Positions 59,813-64,000 of a stretch of DNA of 64,000 nucleotides are shown piece after piece. The position numbers and the translations under genes are program-made. Source of the DNA: Nematostella vectensis (taxonomy: Eukaryota > Cnidaria > Anthozoa > Actiniaria > Edwardsiidae); NCBI RefSeq assembly GCF_932526225.1, contig NC_064038.1, positions 370,001 through 434,000 of the forward strand. The letters are read 5' to 3'. Every line of letters starts with the position of its first letter. Positions within the stretch are counted from its first letter, which is position 1. Below the pieces are notes generated by a model that ran no database searches, was not told where the DNA came from, and saw nothing but the letters and a program-made list of their open reading frames with translations.

Positions 59813-61505
59813 CTGCACTTTGAAGCATATTCTATGTATGCTTCTTTGTACAAAATGTACCCCTCCTAATAGAACATTAAAGATCACATAACTTGTTTAC
59901 TTCCTCGACTCTATGCTTTTTATTTTTGTTCTCTTACTAGGAAAATATCGAATACAAATAATCAGTTAAGCTAGCAAGCTCATTTTGCTAGCTGTATATA
60001 ATGCATATCAGGCCTGTATCTTTAGTATCCTGGATCAGGTAGACGAACCTATGTCACACCACTTTTTTGATGAGTATTATAAAAAAATACTAAAAAACGT
60101 TATCTTGAACTGTGTAAAAAAAAAAAAAAAAAACATAGAAAAAAAAAAGGGCCATTGGCCTGTGATCGAACCCGGCCTAAAGAACAAAACGGAAACCATA
60201 CATACGGATTACTTAATCGGTATGGCAGCACAAGGCTTTTACGGAAGGCTGTAAAGAACCCGAAGGCCCCAAGCACCGATATTTCCGGCGAATATGCTGT
60301 ACAACACTCTTGCAAGGTATTCCAACCCGCGAATTAATGGGGAGGACAATAACCAGGATCCCAGGCCTGTAATACGGTTACGCCACGCACAGCTCGCTGA
60401 GATATGGGATGAAAAAAAATACATGTCTATGTGGGCGTTTTGGGTCCCTTGGGGGCTCGCTATTTCGGCGTGGCATCGTAACGCACGCGAGCGTATTGTC
60501 TTTTATTGTGTACAGAATGTCTCTGTCGTTTTTTGCTTTACTTTTACTTTTGCTTTATTTTTATTATTATTTTTTTGTCTTTTTATTTACAGTTCTTTGT
60601 ACAGTATTTGACCATAGCTATGATAACAATTATTCAAAATTATTGTAACCAACTATTGTAACCAATTATCGTAAACCAACTTGACTGCAAAACACTATTA
60701 GGCATTTCTTTCATGTGACTGCAAAGTTGACATGTCAACATCTAGAGGGGCTTCACCCAACAAGGAATCATGGGGGACCATGAAAGCACGGTGTCGCGGA
60801 AAATTTTCCTGCCCCATTTATCAGGAACATCTGTGCAGCCGATGCCATTAGTTGGATGGGGTGCACAGTTGCTTTGGGTATCGCCCTGAAGATGGCACAG
60901 TGACCACAAGATGTATCTGAATGAAACTGTATACTTATTTCAAATTTTAAAAACATGTGAGTGTTACTTACTTAGTTACAGCAGTTCTTTTGAATATTAT
61001 TATTTACGTGTATAATTTAGATGAGTAATAAATACTTCTTATTTGTCTCGTAGAGCTCGTATCGTTCCCCCTAAATAACAAACAAAATAATGTGTGTTAT
61101 TATCTTGGTGCAAAGGAATCTACAGTAGTTTTGTAATCAAATAATTGTTTTACTATTAACACACTTGTTCTTTCAACCAGTTTGTTGGTCTCACAAATAG
61201 ACTTTTAATAAACTGGTATCCCCCCCTCTCCACTCAATAAAGGGTCAGCGTCATGGCATCGCGCATGTCTGGAGTCAGTGTTTATTGTAGGCTTTCAATT
61301 GTCTACACACAGTTGAACTTTAATAGTTGTCAATGCTTTGTTAAAATAATATTCGATATTTTACTGAATGTTTATTGACAGTTTGTGGGCATTTCCTTTG
61401 AATGCAAGTCTTCCACATGTACCAAAGGCTCATAGGTCAACATTAGAATTTGACTGAAATTCATTGTGTCCTGGCCGGAGAGCTATTGCAAAGCTCTTCA
61501 TCACA
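59813..61505 (+). repeat. Repeat unit 36 (class N)
   Basis: Complete 1,693 bp unit carrying the class N markers of unit 30, 10,131 bases downstream. It also has GCGAATTAATGG, a class E marker, without the neighbouring GACATTAAC, suggesting a short exchanged patch. Private changes include ATTACTTAATCGG, CAGCAGTTC and GGCATCGCGC. Confidence 0.97.
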
Positions 61506-63186
61506 CTGCACTTTCAAGCATATTCTATGTATGCTTCTTTGTACAAAATGTACCCCTCCTAATAGAACATAACTTGTTTACTTCCTCGACTCTATGCTTT
61601 TTATTTTTGTTCTCTTACTAGGAAAATATCGAATACAAATAATCAGTTAAGCTAGCAAGCTCATTTTGCTAGCTGTATATAATGCATATCAGGCCTGTAT
61701 CTTTAGTATCCTGGATCAGGTAGACGAACCTATGTCACACCACTTTTTTGATGAGTATTATAAAAAAAATACTAAAAAACGTTATCTTGAACTGTGTAAA
61801 AAAAAAAAAAAAAAAACATAGAAAAAAAAAGGCCATTGGCCTGGGATCGAACCCGGCCTAAAGAACAAAACGGAAACCATACATACGGATTACCCAATCG
61901 GTATGGCAGCACAAGGCTTTTACGGAAGGCTGTAAAGAACCCGAAGGCCCCAAGCACCGATATTTCCGGCGAATATGCTGTACAACACTCTTGCAAGGTA
62001 TTCCAACCCGCGCATTAATGGGGAGGACAATAACCAGGATCCCAGGCCTGTAATACGGTTACGCCACGCACAGTTCGCTGAGATATGGGATGAAAAAAAA
62101 TACAGGTCTATGTGGGCGTTTTGGGTCCCTTGGGGGCTCGCTATTTCGGCGTGGCATCGTAACGCACTCGAGCGCATTGTCTTTTATTGTGTACAGAATG
62201 TCTCTGTCGTTTTTTGCTTTACTTTTACTTTTGCTTTATTTTTATTATTATTTTTTTGTCTTTTTATTTACAGTTCTTTGTACAGTATTTGACCATAGCT
62301 ATGATAACAATTATTCAAAATTATTGTAACCAACTATTGTAACCAATTATCGTAAACCAACTTGACTGCAAAACACTATTAGGCATTTCTTTCATGTGAC
62401 TGCAAAGTTGACATGTCAACATCTAGAGGGGCTTCACCCAACAAGGAATCATGGGGGACCATGAAAGCACGGTGTCGCGGAAAATTTTCCTGCCCCATTT
62501 ATCAGGAACATCTGTGCAGCCGATGCCCTTAGTTGGATGGGGTGCACAGTTGCTTTGGGTATCGCCCTGAAGATGGCACAGTGACCACAAGATGTATCTG
62601 AATGAAACTGTATACTTATTTCAAATTTTAAAAACATGTGAGTGTTACTTACTTAGTTACAGTAGTTCTTTTGAATATTATTATTTACGTGTATAATTTA
62701 GATGAGTAATAAATACTTCTTATTTGTCTCGTAGAGCTCGTATCGTTCCTCCTAAATAACAAACAAAATAATGTGTGTTATTATCTTGGTGCAAAGGAAT
62801 CTACAGTAGTTTTGTAATCAAATAATTGTTTTACTATTAATACACTTGTTCTTTCAACCAGTTTGTTGGTCTCACAAATAGACTTTTAATAAACTGGTAT
62901 CCCCCCCTCTCCACTCAATAAAGGGTCAGCGTCATGGCATTGCGCATGTCTGGAGTCAGTGTTTATTGTAGGCTTTCAATTGTCTACACACAGTTGAACT
63001 TTAATAGTTGTCAATGCTTTGTTAAAATAATATTCGATATTTTAATCAATGTTTATTGACAGTTTGTGGGCATTTCCTTTGAATGCAAGTCTTCCACATG
63101 TACCAAAGGCTCATAGGTCAACATTAGAATTTGACTGAAATTCATTGTGTCCTGGCCGGAGAGCTATTGCAACGCTCTTCATCACA
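61506..63186 (+). repeat. Repeat unit 37 (class O)
   Basis: Complete 1,681 bp unit carrying the 12-bp deletion (junction near 61568) and class O markers, including TTTCAAGCAT and TTTTAATCAATG as in unit 31. Private changes are TTAATACACTT and GCAACGCTC, the latter breaking the innermost pair of the unit-end hairpin. Confidence 0.97.
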
Positions 63187-64000
63187 CTGCACTTTGAAGC
63201 ATATTCTATGTATGCTTCTTTGTACAAAATGTACCCCTCCTAATAGAACATAACTTGTTTACTTCCTCGACTCTATGCTTTTTATTTTTGTTCTCTTACT
63301 AGGAAAATATCGAATACAAATAATCAGTTAAGCTAGCAAGCTCATTTTGCTAGCTGTATATAATGCATATCAGGCCTGTATCTTTAGTATCCTGGATCAG
63401 GTAGACGAACCTATGTCACACCACTTTTTTGATGAGTATTATAAAAAAAATACTAAAAAACGTTATCTTGAACTGTGTAAAAAAAAAAAAAAAACATAGA
63501 AAAAAAAAGGCCATTGGCCTGGGATCGAACCCGGCCTAAAGAACAAAACGGAAACCATACATACGGATTACCCAATCGGTATGGCAGCACAAGGCTTTTA
63601 CGGAAGGCTGTAAAGAACCCGAAGGCCCCAAGCACCGATATTTCCGGCGAATATGCTGTACAACACTCTTGCAAGGTATTCCAACCCGCGCATTAATGGG
63701 GAGGACAATAACCAGGATCCCAGGCCTGTAATACGGTTACGCCACGCACAGTTCGCTGAGATATGGGATGAAAAAAAATACAGGTCTATATGGGCGTTTT
63801 GGGTCCCTTGGGGGCTCGCTATTTCGGCGTGGCATCGTAACGCACTCGAGCGCATTGTCTTTTATTGTGTACAGAATGTCTCTGTCGTTTTTTGCTTTAC
63901 TTTTACTTTTGCTTTATTTTTATTATTATTTTTTTGTCTTTTTATTTACAGTTCTTTGTACAGTATTTGACCATAGCTATGATAACAATTATTCAAAATT
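63187..64000 (+). repeat. Repeat unit 38 (class O, partial at window end)
   Basis: First 814 bases of a further unit, cut by the window end in the mini-repeat region. It has the 12-bp deletion near 63250, CAGTTCGCTG, TCTATATGGG and CACTCGAGCG, matching unit 32 at an offset of 10,134 bases. Confidence 0.97.

Larger units (their letters stand above)
1..64000. repeat. Tandem array of a ~1.69 kb unit, 37 complete copies plus one partial
   Basis: Every landmark of the unit recurs in the same order and orientation through the window: the hairpin starting GAAGCATA, TATATAA, the ATCGAACCC box, the GC-rich core, GTTGACATGTCAAC and CAATAAAGG. Unit starts were placed on the CTGCACTTT motif at position 1. 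Ordinary units are 1,679-1,701 bp and four are about 1,860 bp. Copies differ by scattered substitutions and homopolymer lengths, a few percent by eye. No unique DNA or transposon insertion interrupts the array and neither edge is present. Family and species are not recognised. It could be a structural satellite or an array of non-coding transcription units. Confidence 0.98.
59813..64000 (+). repeat. Higher-order block N-O-O, second copy (cut by window end)
   Basis: Units 36, 37 and 38 reproduce the order and sub-markers of units 30-32. The six-unit spacing matches the six-unit spacing between the I-J-K-L blocks, so duplications of about 10 kb occurred in two parts of the array. Confidence 0.85.

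Noticed and set aside
1-64000. CRISPR array
   Set aside because: The repeat unit is about 1.69 kb with no short repeat and spacer alternation, and the sequence has eukaryotic features.
1-64000. Ribosomal DNA, histone or snRNA gene cluster
   Set aside because: I looked for familiar stretches of 5S, 18S, 28S, U1, U2 and U6 and for histone-like ORFs and saw none, apart from the weak 5S-like order noted as a finding.
1-64000. LTR or long terminal inverted repeats bounding each unit
   Set aside because: No direct repeat of LTR size or long inverted repeat marks the unit ends; only short dyads occur, and there is no reverse transcriptase, integrase or transposase ORF.

Overview
The whole window is one head-to-tail tandem array. 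All 64 kb is built from a unit of about 1.69 kb: 37 complete copies plus the first 814 bases of a 38th, all on the same strand, with no single-copy DNA, foreign insertion or protein gene of recognisable family between them. Both window ends lie inside the array, so the real array is longer. With the unit phased to start at position 1, the 33 ordinary complete units average about 1,689 bp (1,679 to 1,701). Four units are 1,856 to 1,867 bp because they carry an internal duplication of about 165 bp.

The sequence looks eukaryotic and nuclear, most likely animal. The unit is AT-rich apart from one GC-rich core. It has a TATA-like box, polypyrimidine/AG acceptor-like tracts, AATAAA signals, and a tRNA-type B box on the minus strand followed directly by T-runs. 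I see no bacterial operon, rRNA, CRISPR or ribosome-binding-site organisation. I do not recognise the repeat family or the species.

Unit anatomy, where unit 1 coordinates equal offsets: hairpin at 10-32; acceptor-like tract ending at 128; hairpin at 158-180 abutting TATATAA at 183-189; A-rich variable tract at about 264-335; minus-strand tRNA-like module at 338-411; GC- and CpG-rich core at about 412-690; T-rich tract ending in an acceptor-like TTACAG at 779; three 13-14 bp mini-repeats at 828-867; perfect 14-bp palindrome at 913-926; conserved block at 955-1143 with a 62-codon minus-strand ORF; AT-rich DNA; composite hairpin at 1363-1404 containing AATAAA; C-tract and second AATAAA at 1423-1428; AT-rich DNA; hairpin at 1664-1686. 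Three of the hairpins share one geometry, an 8-bp stem with a 7-nt loop.

Units fall into variant classes marked by shared substitutions, and class order shows nested multi-unit duplications. Units 1-2 recur as 4-5 (offset 5,075). Units 17-18-19-20 recur as 23-24-(25)-26-27 (offset about 10,480, then 12,168). Units 30-31-32 recur as 36-37-38 (offset about 10,132). Adjacent near-identical pairs are 11/12, 14/15, 28/29, 31/32 and 34/35. Units 13, 25, 27 and 35 are chimeras of two classes and mark crossover or duplication junctions.

I find no convincing protein-coding gene. The many short ORFs recur only because the unit recurs. Several use non-ATG starts, and the longer ones are broken by homopolymer changes or stops in whole classes of units. 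The most plausible functional readings are a structural satellite or an array of non-coding transcription units, with a possible Pol II promoter and poly(A) signal on the plus strand and a degenerate Pol III-type module on the minus strand. Both readings are inference.
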